Positions 37,364 through 47,230 are shown, numbered from the stretch's first letter. The stretch: DNA of 64,000 nucleotides from Granulicella sp. dw_53 (GCF_018449545.1 NZ_JAAVUR010000009.1:1-64000); one strand, 5' to 3'. The notes: generated by a model not told the origin, from the sequence alone. Program-made: numbers and translations.

Positions 37364-38569
37364 TCAGGAGGCGAAGCAGACACGATTACGACCGTCTGTC
37401 TTTGCCTGGTAGAGTGCCTTGTCGGCTGCATCGAGCAGATGCCGCCGGTCTTCGCCTGCAACAGGATGGGCAGTGGCAACTCCACAGGAGACGGTCGCCG
37501 TAATCTCACGCTGCAGCGGAATCCGCGAGGCGTCGAGCGGAGGAAAGCCGGCGACCTCGACGAGTTTTCTAATGCGTTCCGCCACCTGCAATGCGGCAAC
37601 TTGATGGGTTGACGGCAGAAGTAGAACAAACTCTTCTCCGCCGAAGCGAGCAGCAAAGTCTCCTGTCATGCGAAGCGCTTCGGTGATCAGGCGGGCGATA
37701 CGCTTCAGAACTCTGTCGCCGCTGAGATGCCCATAGGTGTCGTTCATGTGCTTGAAGTGGTCGACGTCGACCATGACGATGGAGAATGCGGTTCCGTCCG
37801 CGACGGCTGTCTCCCATAGCTCCTCAAACCGGGAGTCGAAGAAGTGCCGGTTAGCGAGGCCGGTCAGTCCGTCGCTCTCGGCCATCTGCGACAGCTCCAG
37901 GTTGGCAACCTTAAGGTCCTGGATCAAGACATCCCCACGCAGGTAAAGCAGAAAGTTGAGACGCTCCTCGCGGTTTGCGCTGTAGTTGGCGAGCATGGTG
38001 ACGCAGGTGGTGGCGAAGGTCAGACCAAAGCCGAACAACTTCTGGTCGTGAGTCAAAAAAGCATCTTGAAACAGGAACACAATATCGCCCAGCATGATGG
38101 CCATGGACGCGACCAACGCATATGGAAATTGCAACCGGATGGAAGTGTTCGCGAAGACGATCACGGCAACCAATGCGGTCTGGGCGTAAGCCGAGGCAAC
38201 GATGTTCTGATTGGAGTCCAGATATAGCTGAGACAGCGCTGCGAAGGCAAGCATGCCGGCGAAGCTTGCCTCGCGAAATACTTTGCCGGGCTTTCGCAAC
38301 ATGCTGAAGTCGACCGCCAGGGCGATGGGCGTCATCACTCCGAGACGGACGATGACTGAGCGCCAGAAATGTTCAGGCCGGCCAAGGTAATCTGCGAGCA
38401 GAAAAGCGTCGAAGATGCAGATTGCGAGCAGCCCCTCCCACCAGAATCGTTTGCAACGGCGTGGAGAGATATTCGCTTCAAAGCGATCTTCCAGAGGCGC
38501 GGGGAAGACCAACCAGCGAGGGCTGAGGCCCGAGAGACGTTCTACTTCCGCGCCGACAAAATTAACCAT
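37364..38569 (-). CDS. Diguanylate cyclase with N-terminal membrane segments
   Basis: A 401-residue GGDEF protein that makes cyclic di-GMP. The catalytic motif is GGEEF (in FAARFGGEEFVLLLP), and DVDHFKHMNDTYGHLSGDRVL is the usual upstream region. About six hydrophobic segments in the N-terminal 220 residues (for instance LLAICIFDAFLLADYLG, LGVMTPIALAVDFSM) suggest a membrane sensor domain of unknown type. No I-site RxxD could be placed with certainty. The start is uncertain over a few codons. It may relay the histidine kinase nearby. Confidence 0.9.
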   Translation of the reverse strand: MVNFVGAEVERLSGLSPRWLVFPAPLEDRFEANISPRRCKRFWWEGLLAICIFDAFLLADYLGRPEHFWRSVIVRLGVMTPIALAVDFSMLRKPGKVFREASFAGMLAFAALSQLYLDSNQNIVASAYAQTALVAVIVFANTSIRLQFPYALVASMAIMLGDIVFLFQDAFLTHDQKLFGFGLTFATTCVTMLANYSANREERLNFLLYLRGDVLIQDLKVANLELSQMAESDGLTGLANRHFFDSRFEELWETAVADGTAFSIVMVDVDHFKHMNDTYGHLSGDRVLKRIARLITEALRMTGDFAARFGGEEFVLLLPSTHQVAALQVAERIRKLVEVAGFPPLDASRIPLQREITATVSCGVATAHPVAGEDRRHLLDAADKALYQAKTDGRNRVCFAS

Positions 38570-38806
38570 GGAGGATCACGATCCAGACCACAAGCGAATC
38601 GAAGGACCTTTCCATCGATTCAGTACTGCACTTCTGGACATGAGAACTAGGATGCCTCAAGAGATGCTCGTGAAAGATTAGTACCACTATGGTGGCACTC
38701 TGGCGAGTTTTCTGTTAAGTAGGTGCTATGAAGGGCTTGCATAGCGAGAATGCTGGAGTTTTGACGGTTGGCGAAGCTGCCGGAAGAGCTGTGTAAAGCT
38801 AGTCCT

Positions 38807-39907
38807 ATGCGAAATACCTGGTCGTTCTTCCCTTCCCTCGCCTTGATTGCGGCTGGCTTTTGTTCCTTTGGTGCTTACGCTCAGGTCGCCGGAGTGAAGC
38901 CAGTTATCGCCGTGATGCAGCCGAAGGTCGTAGTCGTTACTTACTTCGAAGTAGGGGAAGATACCGGCGACCGTCCGGGGGAGTTGCAGTTCTGGGTGGA
39001 GCGAGATCATCTGGACCGGAAGATTGAGGTGCCGGGGATGACGCGAGCTGTGCGGACAAATGCGGCAGGCACGGAGATTGCCGTGACGGTGGGGCCGGGC
39101 AATATCAAGCCAGGCGTGAACCTGATGGCGCTGGGAGCCGATCCGCGCTTCGATCTGCGGGAGAGTCATTGGCTGATCAATGGGATTGCAGGGATCTCAC
39201 CGGCGGATGGAACGGTCGGCGCGGCGGTCTGGACGGACTTCGTGGTGAATGGGGATCTCGCGAAGGAGATCGATCCGCGCGAGACGCCGGTGACATGGTC
39301 GGATGGTTTTCTATCGCTGGATGCAACGATGCAGGGCGATACGAAGGGTGGCGCGGGCTGGGAGGATGACGTTCGCAGATGGAGTGGAGACGAAGCGCGC
39401 GCGAATCGAAGAGGGAATGTGATTCGCATGAACCTCGCGCTGATGCGTTGGGCCTATGAGATGACGAAGGAGATGGAGTTGCCTGAGGATGCCGCGATGA
39501 AGAGGCTTCGCATCCAATACAAGGATGCGGCTGGAACGAAGGACGGTCCGAAGGTCCAGATGGGAGCCAATATGGCGACGGAGATCTTCTGGCATGGAGC
39601 GAAGATGGATGCGTGGGCCCATCGCTGGATGGCGCTTGAGACGGACGGAGTGGCGAAGCTGGGAACTACGGCGATGAATGACTCAGGCACAATGCTGGCG
39701 CTGCAGGCTTTGACGAAGCAGGGGAAGGCGGACTGGAATAAGGCTCTGCTATTGCGGACGGCCAGTAACTTCGATATGCCTCCGGCTGGCGTCACAGCAG
39801 CAGAGAGCCTGGCGAGCGAGAAACATGGGAGCTATACCGCTTATATTCCGGCGTTGGAGTCAGCTTATGCGGTGGGGGAGCGGGTGGTTGGAGAGTGGAT
39901 GAAATAG
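38807..39907 (+). CDS. Purine nucleoside permease (NUP family), paralogue 2
   Basis: 366 residues with a signal peptide (MRNTWSFFPSLALIAAGFCS, then AYA). The mature part shows KVVVVTYFEVGEDTGDRPGELQFWVERDHLD and GVNLMALGADPRFDLRESHWLINGIAGISP in the same order as the gene at 15.8 kb, so the two are paralogues, although they differ in many positions. The reading frame is open further left, but ATG 38807 is the best start. It stands alone, convergent with the helicase gene. As with the paralogue, transport activity is a family label, not proven. Confidence 0.87.
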   Translation: MRNTWSFFPSLALIAAGFCSFGAYAQVAGVKPVIAVMQPKVVVVTYFEVGEDTGDRPGELQFWVERDHLDRKIEVPGMTRAVRTNAAGTEIAVTVGPGNIKPGVNLMALGADPRFDLRESHWLINGIAGISPADGTVGAAVWTDFVVNGDLAKEIDPRETPVTWSDGFLSLDATMQGDTKGGAGWEDDVRRWSGDEARANRRGNVIRMNLALMRWAYEMTKEMELPEDAAMKRLRIQYKDAAGTKDGPKVQMGANMATEIFWHGAKMDAWAHRWMALETDGVAKLGTTAMNDSGTMLALQALTKQGKADWNKALLLRTASNFDMPPAGVTAAESLASEKHGSYTAYIPALESAYAVGERVVGEWMK

Positions 39908-40027
39908 AGATTCCTCTTTTGTGCGATACACACGATTGTGAGATTCGTACACCTCGGCATCTGATTTTGATGCATTTGAGCAGCGTCTTGGACTTAGAGT
40001 CGTTCATCCATAGATCTATCGGGAACG

Positions 40028-42094
40028 CTACTCCGGCTTCGCGAAAAATTGTTCTACGTCGGCGATCTCCTGGGTGAGGCGGTAGGGCGGGAGCGAGTCG
40101 AGGAAGATGCGGCCATACCGTTGCCGCTGAATGCGGGGATCGAGCAGCATAAGGACCCCTCGGTCGTTGAGCGAGCGGATCAGGCGTCCGAAGCCTTGCT
40201 TCAATGTGATGACGGCGTTGGGAACCTGGTAGTCGAAGAAGGGCTTGCCACCCAGCGCTTCAATGGCCTCCATGCGCGCCTTGACGACTGGATCCGAAGG
40301 GACAGCGAAGGGCAAGCGGTCGATGATGACGCACGAAAGCTGCTCGCCCTGCACGTCGACTCCCTGCCAGAAGGAAGACGTTCCGAAGAGGACGGCGTTG
40401 GGGGTGTCGCGAAACTGCTGGAGCAGAACGTGACGCGGCGCAGTGCCATGTAGCAGCAGCGGATACGGCAGCTCGGCGAGGAGGCGGTCATGCACCTCAC
40501 GCATCTGCTTGTAGCTGGTAAAGAGGCAGAAGGCGCGACCCTTGGTGATCTCGAGCAGACGGCGAATGCGTTCGGTGGCCTTGGTCTGGAAGTCGGGCTC
40601 GCGGGGATCGGGCATGTTCGGCGGCAGATAGAGCAGCGCCTGCTTCTGATAGTCGAAGTGAGAAGGGACGATCAGCTCGCGTGTGCCAAGGCTCAGACCC
40701 AGGCGTTTGCGGATGTGGTCGAAGCCCTTGGCGACGGTGAGGGTCGCAGAGGTGAGGACCACGGTGGCGTACTGATCGAAGAGCGTAGTGGAGAGGAGCT
40801 CCGAGACATCGATAGGAGTCGCCTGCAGATGGGTGTGGAAGGCGGCAGTGGACCGGGCAAGGTTGCGGACTCCACCAGCGGCGCGCCGTTCGACCCAGAA
40901 GACTGTGTTGGGATCGTCGGACTCGAGGAGAAACTTGAGATGGTGCTTGATGTCGGCGGTGCGTTTACGGAGCCCGGTCGACTCGTCGACGTTGCGCAGA
41001 TGATCCAGCTCGCCCTCAAGCCGCTGGAGCGCGTTGAGGGCTCCGGTGTAGGTGTCGCCGGACTCTTCGAGGAAGGACTCGCGTTGGTCAAAAGGCATAC
41101 GGCCCGGCATGGGCGGAGCGAAGGGATCATCTCCCGGCAGCGCGCTGAAGAAGAGGCGGCTTCTATCCTTGAGAGTGGCGCAGGCGCTGACGAGAGAGCT
41201 GGAGAGAGCATCCTTCGCCTTGAGCATGGTCTCGATATCGCGGGTGAGCTCGTCGATCCGTTGGGTTGAGAGGCCAATACCAAAGTAGTTGGAGGCGACC
41301 TCTTCAAGCTCATGTGCTTCGTCAAAGATGACGGCCGCGGCTTCGGGGAGGATGCCTGCGTCGGGAGCATTGGCCGCCTGCTGCTTGATGGAGAGGTCGG
41401 CGAAGAAGAGATGGTGGTTGACGATGACGATATCCGACTCCAGCGCCTTGCGCCGCATGGAGGTGATGAAGCAGTTCTCCCAGTCAGGACATGTCGTACC
41501 CAGACACGCCTCGGTCCGGGCGTCGAGCTTGGCCCAGAGCGGCGAGGTCTCCGGCAGCCGGTCGATCTCGGCGCGATCGCCGGTGATGGTGGTCTTCTCC
41601 CACTGCGCGATGTGGTGGAACTGATCGATCTCTTCCAGGCCGTTCAGCAGCGGATTGCCTCGCAGCGCGTACAGCTTGTGCTTGCAGAGATAGTTGCCGC
41701 GGCCCTTCATATAGCAGACCTTCAACGGGCCCAGAAGTGACTCTAGAAAAGGGATGTCCTTGAAGTAGAGCTGCTCTTGGAGATTCTTGGTGCCCGTAGA
41801 GATGATGACCCGCTGCTGGCGCTCGCGTGCCATACGCAGAGCGGGCAGCAGGTAGGCGAGGGTCTTTCCCGTCCCCGTTCCGGCCTCGACGATGAGATGG
41901 CGCTTGTCCTCGAAGGCCTTCTCGACCGCCTTGGCCATCTCGTACTGGCCGGGACGATGCTCGAAGGACAGACTGGATTTGGAGAGGATACCGCCCGGAG
42001 AAAAAAACTGGTGGAGCGTGGGCAAGCGATCAGGAAGCTGAGCCGCGGGAACGGGCGCGATTTGGATGGGCGAAGACACAGCGGCTGTGTCCAT
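40028..42094 (-). CDS. DinG/XPD-like ATP-dependent DNA helicase
   Basis: A 688-residue superfamily 2 helicase. Motif I is EAGTGTGKTLAYLLP, motif II is DEAH (VIFDEAHELEEVA), and motif VI is near VPNAVITLKQGFGRLIRS. Four cysteines in CYMKGRGNYLC and CLGTTCPDWENC provide an iron-sulfur cluster site between motifs I and II, as in XPD/DinG. Length and pattern fit bacterial DinG-type proteins (5'-3' unwinding of R-loops and D-loops). It lacks the additional exonuclease domain of Gram-positive DinG. Convergent with the permease gene. Confidence 0.9.
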   Translation of the reverse strand: MDTAAVSSPIQIAPVPAAQLPDRLPTLHQFFSPGGILSKSSLSFEHRPGQYEMAKAVEKAFEDKRHLIVEAGTGTGKTLAYLLPALRMARERQQRVIISTGTKNLQEQLYFKDIPFLESLLGPLKVCYMKGRGNYLCKHKLYALRGNPLLNGLEEIDQFHHIAQWEKTTITGDRAEIDRLPETSPLWAKLDARTEACLGTTCPDWENCFITSMRRKALESDIVIVNHHLFFADLSIKQQAANAPDAGILPEAAAVIFDEAHELEEVASNYFGIGLSTQRIDELTRDIETMLKAKDALSSSLVSACATLKDRSRLFFSALPGDDPFAPPMPGRMPFDQRESFLEESGDTYTGALNALQRLEGELDHLRNVDESTGLRKRTADIKHHLKFLLESDDPNTVFWVERRAAGGVRNLARSTAAFHTHLQATPIDVSELLSTTLFDQYATVVLTSATLTVAKGFDHIRKRLGLSLGTRELIVPSHFDYQKQALLYLPPNMPDPREPDFQTKATERIRRLLEITKGRAFCLFTSYKQMREVHDRLLAELPYPLLLHGTAPRHVLLQQFRDTPNAVLFGTSSFWQGVDVQGEQLSCVIIDRLPFAVPSDPVVKARMEAIEALGGKPFFDYQVPNAVITLKQGFGRLIRSLNDRGVLMLLDPRIQRQRYGRIFLDSLPPYRLTQEIADVEQFFAKPE

Positions 42095-42189
42095 GATATT
42101 CGCGTTTCCTTCGATAGGGAGGAAGTCGAGAAATTTCCAATGGACGGGGCCAATCCTGCAGTTCGCGGGTCGAGCCGGCGATACTGTTG

Positions 42190-43080
42190 CTAGTTCTCTG
42201 AGGGTCTGTCGACGCTGTCGATGACGAGCACGGTCACTGGTCCCCTGCCCGGCTTCAGCTCGAGGCCAAGCTGTTCCCGGACGGCGACGAAGATCGAGGG
42301 AGCAGTCTCGGCCGACGGAGCGGGCTGCCCTGCATCTACAGGAGCGGTGGCGGCGATCTCATCGGGAGTCCATTCCAGATGCACATCGAAGAGGCCCTGG
42401 AGGCCAGTCTGGTCGATGACAGGTCTGTCCAATATCAATGAGAGCTGGCCGGTCAGGCTTTGAAAGCCCACTCCGGCCGCATCCGTCATGGTGACTCCGA
42501 TCGCATTGCGGAAGCCGGAGCGGGTCCCGGTCCAAGTGTTGCAACGCAACTGGTCGGGATTTTGCGTGGGACGGTTCTTGGAGAGGTCGAACGGGACGCA
42601 GCTTCCTGGTTTGGTCGGCTGCATCTTTAGGCCGCCCTTAGCCAGGGTGAGATCGTAGACCGGAGCGTCTTTGGTCTCGCGATGGATCTTCAGCTTGAAT
42701 CGATCTTCGAGCAGGGTCTGGAGCGTCAGCGGGAAGTTATCGCCAGCCATATCGTCCACCACCGCCGTGATGTCGTAGGTCTCCGAGTTGAGCCAGCCGG
42801 GCCCACCGACGATGCGATCGGCCTTCACCTTATAGGCGATGTACATCAGCTTCCGGACTGTCATGTTATGGGCTTCAAACCTGCTCGGGGTGATGTGGAC
42901 GTTGCCCAGGTCTCCTCCGCCGGGAGCGCTTCGGTGAATCGCGGCGACTTCGACCTCCGGACGCGGCGGGGTAGCCTGTCCCTGTAGCGTGCTGGCGAAG
43001 CCCATAACAAGAGTCATCGCAGCCGCGACGAACCCATTTTTGAAGGCGAAGCCCGTAGATTTCTTCCCGCAAAGCTGCAT
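42190..43080 (-). CDS. TIGR03435 family secreted protein
   Basis: 296 residues, with an N-terminal signal peptide (FVAAAMTLVMGFASTLQGQA). The mature part has the recognisable pattern VEVAAIHRSAPGGGDLGNVHITPSRFEAHNMT in shortened form, then LMYIAYKVKADRIVGGPGWLNSETYDI and the LTLQTLLEDRFKLKIHRETKD segment of the TIGR03435 soil-bacterial family, whose function is unknown. It ends in LGLELKPGRGPVTVLVIDSVDRPSEN, also typical. It is monocistronic; the second TIGR03435 domain of this window is fused to a thioredoxin-like domain. Confidence 0.88.
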   Translation of the reverse strand: MQLCGKKSTGFAFKNGFVAAAMTLVMGFASTLQGQATPPRPEVEVAAIHRSAPGGGDLGNVHITPSRFEAHNMTVRKLMYIAYKVKADRIVGGPGWLNSETYDITAVVDDMAGDNFPLTLQTLLEDRFKLKIHRETKDAPVYDLTLAKGGLKMQPTKPGSCVPFDLSKNRPTQNPDQLRCNTWTGTRSGFRNAIGVTMTDAAGVGFQSLTGQLSLILDRPVIDQTGLQGLFDVHLEWTPDEIAATAPVDAGQPAPSAETAPSIFVAVREQLGLELKPGRGPVTVLVIDSVDRPSEN

Positions 43081-43188
43081 TGTTTCGACTCGATTCGTTG
43101 TTGCCTGCAGAATAACAGCCGCGGAGGGTAGTCTTACAGAGACAGCCTTTCCGCAGGCTCAAGCAGCGGGAGAGAGTTAGGCACGAAT

Positions 43189-45126
43189 ATGGCGCAACGA
43201 GACGACAAGAAGAGATTAGGTAAAAAGCACCGGCAAGCGGCCACGCGGCCCAAAAAGGGACGAGCCCCGAAGAGCACGCCGACGACCGGCGCGGTAGACC
43301 CGCGCAAGCGGAAGATCCTCTCCACCAAGCGGGCAGAGGTCGATAAGGCAGCTCGGGTGACGAAGCAGTCCCCCGACCGCGAGAAGCGAAAGGCGATTCG
43401 CGGCGAGGGAGCCGTAAGTGGCACTCCGCGTAAGCTGGCGAAGCGCGCAGGCGCTCCCAAGACTCCGCCGGGGACGAAGCCTGCACCATCGCGTTCCGAG
43501 AGACCGGCGGATGGAATCGTCGGACGGCAGACGCCTCGTTCGTCCAACATGGATGGGCGCGAGGAGGATTGGCGCGATATCGAGCTGCTGGCATCGCAGA
43601 TGGTCGTGGACACGCCGAGCATCGACCTGAGCAATCTGCCGCTGATCGCCGTCTGCGGGCGGCCCAACGTGGGCAAGAGCACGCTCTTCAACCGGCTGAC
43701 GGGATCGCGGCGCTCCATCGTAGGCGATGAGCCTGGAATCACGCGGGACCGCATCTACGGTGAGATCGAGTGGATGGGACGCGATGCCCGCATCGTCGAT
43801 ACCGGCGGCGTGGTGCCGGACGACGAGGCGCTGATTCCGAGTGAGATCTTCCGGCAGGCGCAGGTTGCGCTGGAAGAGGCCGACTCCATCGTCATGGTGG
43901 TCGATGGACGAACGGAACTGGCCTCGCCGGACCTGGAGCTGGCACGGCTGCTGCTGCGCGGCGGAAAGCCTGTCTTCCTGGCCGTGAACAAGATGGACGC
44001 GGAGTCGATGAACTCCGCGGCGGAGAACTTCCGCCGCCTGGGTTTCCGTAACGTACTGCCGATCTCGGCCGAGCACGGAGTCGGCATCGGGGATCTGCTG
44101 GATGAGGTCTTCGAGTCGCTGCCGGAGCCGAAGGAGCCCGAGGAAGAGCCCGAAGCGGTGATGCTATCGACTGGCGATGAGATGGAAGAGGACGAGGATG
44201 GACCGGACTTCTCGCCCACGCTGGTTTCGGCGACTCCGCCAACTGGGCCGATTCGGCGGCTGCGCTCGCATGGTGAGTACGACCAGAAGGAGACCAAGGT
44301 CGCGATCATCGGACGTCCGAACGTCGGTAAGAGCACCTTGCTGAATGCACTAACGGGCAAGGAACGAGCCATCGTCTCGCCTATCGCCGGAACGACCCGC
44401 GACGCGGTCGATGAGGTTGTAGAGCGCGGAGGTCACAGCTTCCGGTTCGTCGATACAGCGGGAATCCGACGCAAGGGCAAGACCAAGCTCATGGCGGAGA
44501 AGCTCTCCGTGATCATGGCTCGGAAGCATCTTGAGGCTGCCGATGTCTCGTTGCTGATCATCGACGCGGGCGAAGGGATCGCTGCTCTGGATGCGAACAT
44601 CGGTGGATATGCGCATGAGAGCGGACGCTCGGTGATCATCATCGTCAACAAGTGGGACCTGATGACGAAGGTTGGAGCGGATGGAATGCGGCTCTTCGAC
44701 GGCAAACCGCCAGCGGACCAGAAGAGCTATGAGCAGGAGGTTCGGGACAAGCTCAAGTATCTGGAATATGCTCCGCTGCTGTTCATCTCGGCTGCCGATG
44801 GCAAGAATATCGAGTCGGTCTTCAAGAAGGTCGAGCTGGTCTCACGCGAGCGCAGGAAGCGCGTGACCACAGGACAGATGAACAAGTTCCTGGAGAAGGT
44901 CGACTTCCAGAAGGCCAGTGTTCCAATGAACAAGCGCGTGCGGATCTACTATATGACACAAGCTGCTGTTGCTCCTCCGACGTTTGTGCTCTTTACCGAT
45001 AAGGATGTGAAGATGCATTTCTCGTTCGAGAGATTTTTGGGGAACCAGATTCGGGAGCACTTCGGGTTTATTGGAAGTCCCATCTGGTTCAAGATCAAGG
45101 CGCGGAATAAGAAGAAACAGGAGTAG
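43189..45126 (+). CDS. der: Ribosome-associated GTPase Der with a long basic N-terminal extension
   Basis: Der (EngA) assists 50S assembly with two tandem GTPase domains. The motifs GRPNVGKST at residues 157 and 375, the DTGG/DTAG switch motifs, NKMD and NKWD, and the C-terminal KH-like domain are all present. The usual length is 430-490 residues; here there are about 150 additional residues at the N-terminus, rich in Lys, Arg, Pro and Thr (MAQRDDKKRLGKKHRQA, RKRKILSTKR). An acidic linker (EEEPEAVMLSTGDEMEEDEDGPD) joins the two GTPase domains. The ATG has GGAGAGAG upstream. The last 32 bases overlap trmFO. Confidence 0.93.
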   Translation: MAQRDDKKRLGKKHRQAATRPKKGRAPKSTPTTGAVDPRKRKILSTKRAEVDKAARVTKQSPDREKRKAIRGEGAVSGTPRKLAKRAGAPKTPPGTKPAPSRSERPADGIVGRQTPRSSNMDGREEDWRDIELLASQMVVDTPSIDLSNLPLIAVCGRPNVGKSTLFNRLTGSRRSIVGDEPGITRDRIYGEIEWMGRDARIVDTGGVVPDDEALIPSEIFRQAQVALEEADSIVMVVDGRTELASPDLELARLLLRGGKPVFLAVNKMDAESMNSAAENFRRLGFRNVLPISAEHGVGIGDLLDEVFESLPEPKEPEEEPEAVMLSTGDEMEEDEDGPDFSPTLVSATPPTGPIRRLRSHGEYDQKETKVAIIGRPNVGKSTLLNALTGKERAIVSPIAGTTRDAVDEVVERGGHSFRFVDTAGIRRKGKTKLMAEKLSVIMARKHLEAADVSLLIIDAGEGIAALDANIGGYAHESGRSVIIIVNKWDLMTKVGADGMRLFDGKPPADQKSYEQEVRDKLKYLEYAPLLFISAADGKNIESVFKKVELVSRERRKRVTTGQMNKFLEKVDFQKASVPMNKRVRIYYMTQAAVAPPTFVLFTDKDVKMHFSFERFLGNQIREHFGFIGSPIWFKIKARNKKKQE

Positions 45127-46492
45127 CTTCGACTGCACTCTGCTCCAGCCATGCGTCCCACGCCGCGAGGGCGCGCTCGCACTGGAGCTTGTGACGCTCC
45201 TTCTTGTCGCGGATCTTTTTGCGAAGCTCCTCTTCAAGCGGTGGCAGCAGGTCGAAGGTGATGTTTGCCGGAGTGAACTTCTTGGTCTCGGCGTGGGTGA
45301 TGTAGTGGGTCAGCGAGCCGTTGGCGGTGAGGCGGGGGGCGGGAGTTGGAGTGATCCCCTGGGCCAGTTGCGCGGCGTAGCGGCCTGCTAACAGGCCCGA
45401 GGCGATGGACTCGGTGTAGCCTTCGACGCCGGAGAGCTGGCCTGCGATCAGAACGTTGGGGTGAGCCTTGAGCTGCAGCGTCTCGGTGAGCAGCGAGGGC
45501 GCGTGGATGTAGGTGTTGCGGTGGATCTGGCCATAGCGGAGGAAGGTCGCCTTCTCCAGCCCGGGGATGAGGCGCAGCACGCGGGCCTGTTCGCCGTACT
45601 TGAGGTGGTTCTGGAAGCCGACGAGGTTGTAGGAGTCGGCGCGGAGGTTCTCCTGGCGAAGCTGGACGACGGCGTAGGGCCAGCGTCCGGTCTTGGGATC
45701 GGTCAGGCCGACGGGCTTCATGGGGCCGAAGCGGAGAGTGTCGCGGCCACGGCGGGCGGTCTCCTCGATGGGCAGGCAGCCCTCGAAGTATTGGAGCTTG
45801 TTGGCGGTGCCGTCGACGGGAAACTTCTCCCAGTCCTTGGACTCGACGTTCTCGGCGGTGGTCAGGGCGTCGAGGAAGGTCTCGTACTCCTCCTTGGTGA
45901 AGGGGCAGTTGATGTAGTCGGCTGAGCCTTTGTCGTAGCGGGCGGCGAAGTAGACCTTCTCCATGTCGATGGTGCTGGCGTCGACGATGGGCGAGATGGA
46001 GTCGTAGAAGGCCAGGTGATCGGCTCCGGTGAGGCGCTGAAGCTCTTTGGTCAGCGCGCTGCTGGTGAGCGGGCCGGAGGCGAGGATGGTCAGGGTATCG
46101 GGGTCTTCCTCGTCGAGCGTGATGACCTCTTCGCGGTGGACCTGGATGCGGGGTTCCGCGGCGATGCGGGCGGCTACGCGGGCGGAGAAGAGCTCGCGGT
46201 CGACGGCCAGGGCATGTCCGGCGGGAACGGCGGTGGCGTCGGCGTCGGCGAGCAGGAAGGAGTTGGCGCGGCGCATCTCCTGCTTGAGTAGCCAGGGAGC
46301 GGAGTTCTCGGACTCCGACTTGAGGGAGTTAGAGCAGACCAGTTCGGCGAAGTCGGCGGTCTGGTGGGCCTCGGTGGAGCGATGCGGACGCATCTCGTAG
46401 AGGTCGACTTCGCAGCCAGCCGCTGCGGCTTGTAAGGCCGCTTCGGGGCCGGCGAGGCCGCCTCCAATTACCTTGATCTTCTTTACCGCCAT
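45095..46492 (-). CDS. trmFO: Folate-dependent tRNA uridine-54 methyltransferase TrmFO
   Basis: A 465-residue FAD- and methylene-tetrahydrofolate-dependent enzyme that makes 5-methyluridine at tRNA position 54. It begins with the FAD-binding glycine loop IKVIGGGLAGPEAALQAAAAG, then LYEMRPHRSTEAHQTADFAELVCSNSLKSE in the family order. The YFEGCLPIEETARRGRDTLRFGPMKP segment is typical. ATG 46492 is chosen for this N-terminus; it has a G-rich leader (AAAAAGGGGGGAGGGGGTC). Frames upstream are non-coding. Its 3' end overlaps der by 32 bases, convergent. Confidence 0.95.
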   Translation of the reverse strand: MAVKKIKVIGGGLAGPEAALQAAAAGCEVDLYEMRPHRSTEAHQTADFAELVCSNSLKSESENSAPWLLKQEMRRANSFLLADADATAVPAGHALAVDRELFSARVAARIAAEPRIQVHREEVITLDEEDPDTLTILASGPLTSSALTKELQRLTGADHLAFYDSISPIVDASTIDMEKVYFAARYDKGSADYINCPFTKEEYETFLDALTTAENVESKDWEKFPVDGTANKLQYFEGCLPIEETARRGRDTLRFGPMKPVGLTDPKTGRWPYAVVQLRQENLRADSYNLVGFQNHLKYGEQARVLRLIPGLEKATFLRYGQIHRNTYIHAPSLLTETLQLKAHPNVLIAGQLSGVEGYTESIASGLLAGRYAAQLAQGITPTPAPRLTANGSLTHYITHAETKKFTPANITFDLLPPLEEELRKKIRDKKERHKLQCERALAAWDAWLEQSAVEATPVSSYSAP

Positions 46493-46742
46493 GCGACCCC
46501 CTCCCCCCTTTTTAGGGCAAAATCTTCGAATGAAAAGACTTTGCGTTGGACTTCTCCAGGCCATCGCCGTTACTTGAACGACCTTTCGCAAGTCATTCCA
46601 TGCACGATACTTACGCGACACATCGCGCAGCAGACCGAACCTGAATTTGGTCTTGCCCCCTGTTTCTATTGTAACGGGTGCGTCAAGTACCTCGAGGGGA
46701 GCCATCCCTTTCACAGACCAGGGAGTTCCTGGATAGGATCAG
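46493..46742. other. Short intergenic segment upstream of trmFO
   Basis: No gene seen on either strand with a supporting ribosome binding site. It includes the G-rich leader of trmFO on the minus strand and the 3' flank of the small CxxC-type gene to the right. Confidence 0.3.
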
Positions 46743-46973
46743 CTATTTGCCTGGCTGTGCGGAGGAGCGGCAGTGGGGGCAGTGGGCGCGGTGTTCCGCA
46801 TACCGGGCAAACTTGAAGTCCATTGCAATGCAGAGGCTGATGAGATCAGAACGGCTTCCCGTGTCATTGAGACAGCTCTCGAGGAATTCATGCGCGAGCG
46901 CAATGCTCTGATCGCAGGCAGGGATAGGGTCTTCTTTCGAGAGAACCAACGGAACGCTACGATCGATAGCCAT
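46743..46973 (-). CDS. Possible small cysteine/histidine protein
   Basis: A 76-residue frame with a soluble composition (SKEDPIPACDQSIALAHEF, then NDTGSRSDLISLCIAMDFK) and a C-terminal HRAHCPHCRSSAQ, which looks like a small zinc-binding knuckle. No strong ribosome binding site precedes the ATG, so a real gene is not certain. Several other frames overlap the same stretch, but this one has the most protein-like residues. No homologue is recognised. Confidence 0.42.
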   Translation of the reverse strand: MAIDRSVPLVLSKEDPIPACDQSIALAHEFLESCLNDTGSRSDLISLCIAMDFKFARYAEHRAHCPHCRSSAQPGK

Positions 46974-47184
46974 CGTCCGAAGTGTAAGCCTTTATCTGTT
47001 ACTTCGTGATTATTCAAGTTGTCAGGGAATGCGTGATTGCCAGTATTCTTGTCAGCCACCGACGGAGATGGTGCAAGTTGACGCTTTATTTGGGATAGTC
47101 AAGGCCTGAGACACGCATCGGCGAATCTCTCATCCACTGAAGGTCGTTCCTGGCGAAAGCCCATAGATAGGGGAAAAATCCCCA

Positions 47185-47214
47185 TGTCGAAGATATTTGA
47201 CGACGATCTATAAT
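47185..47214 (+). promoter_or_regulatory. Candidate promoter for the thioredoxin-TIGR03435 gene
   Basis: A perfect TATAAT at 47209-47214 lies 118 bases before the start codon. Only a weak -35 (TGTCGA at 47185-47190, spacer 18) is visible. The transcript would begin near 47221, just before the hairpin. Confidence 0.45.
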
Positions 47215-47230
47215 GAATGCTACATAGGTA

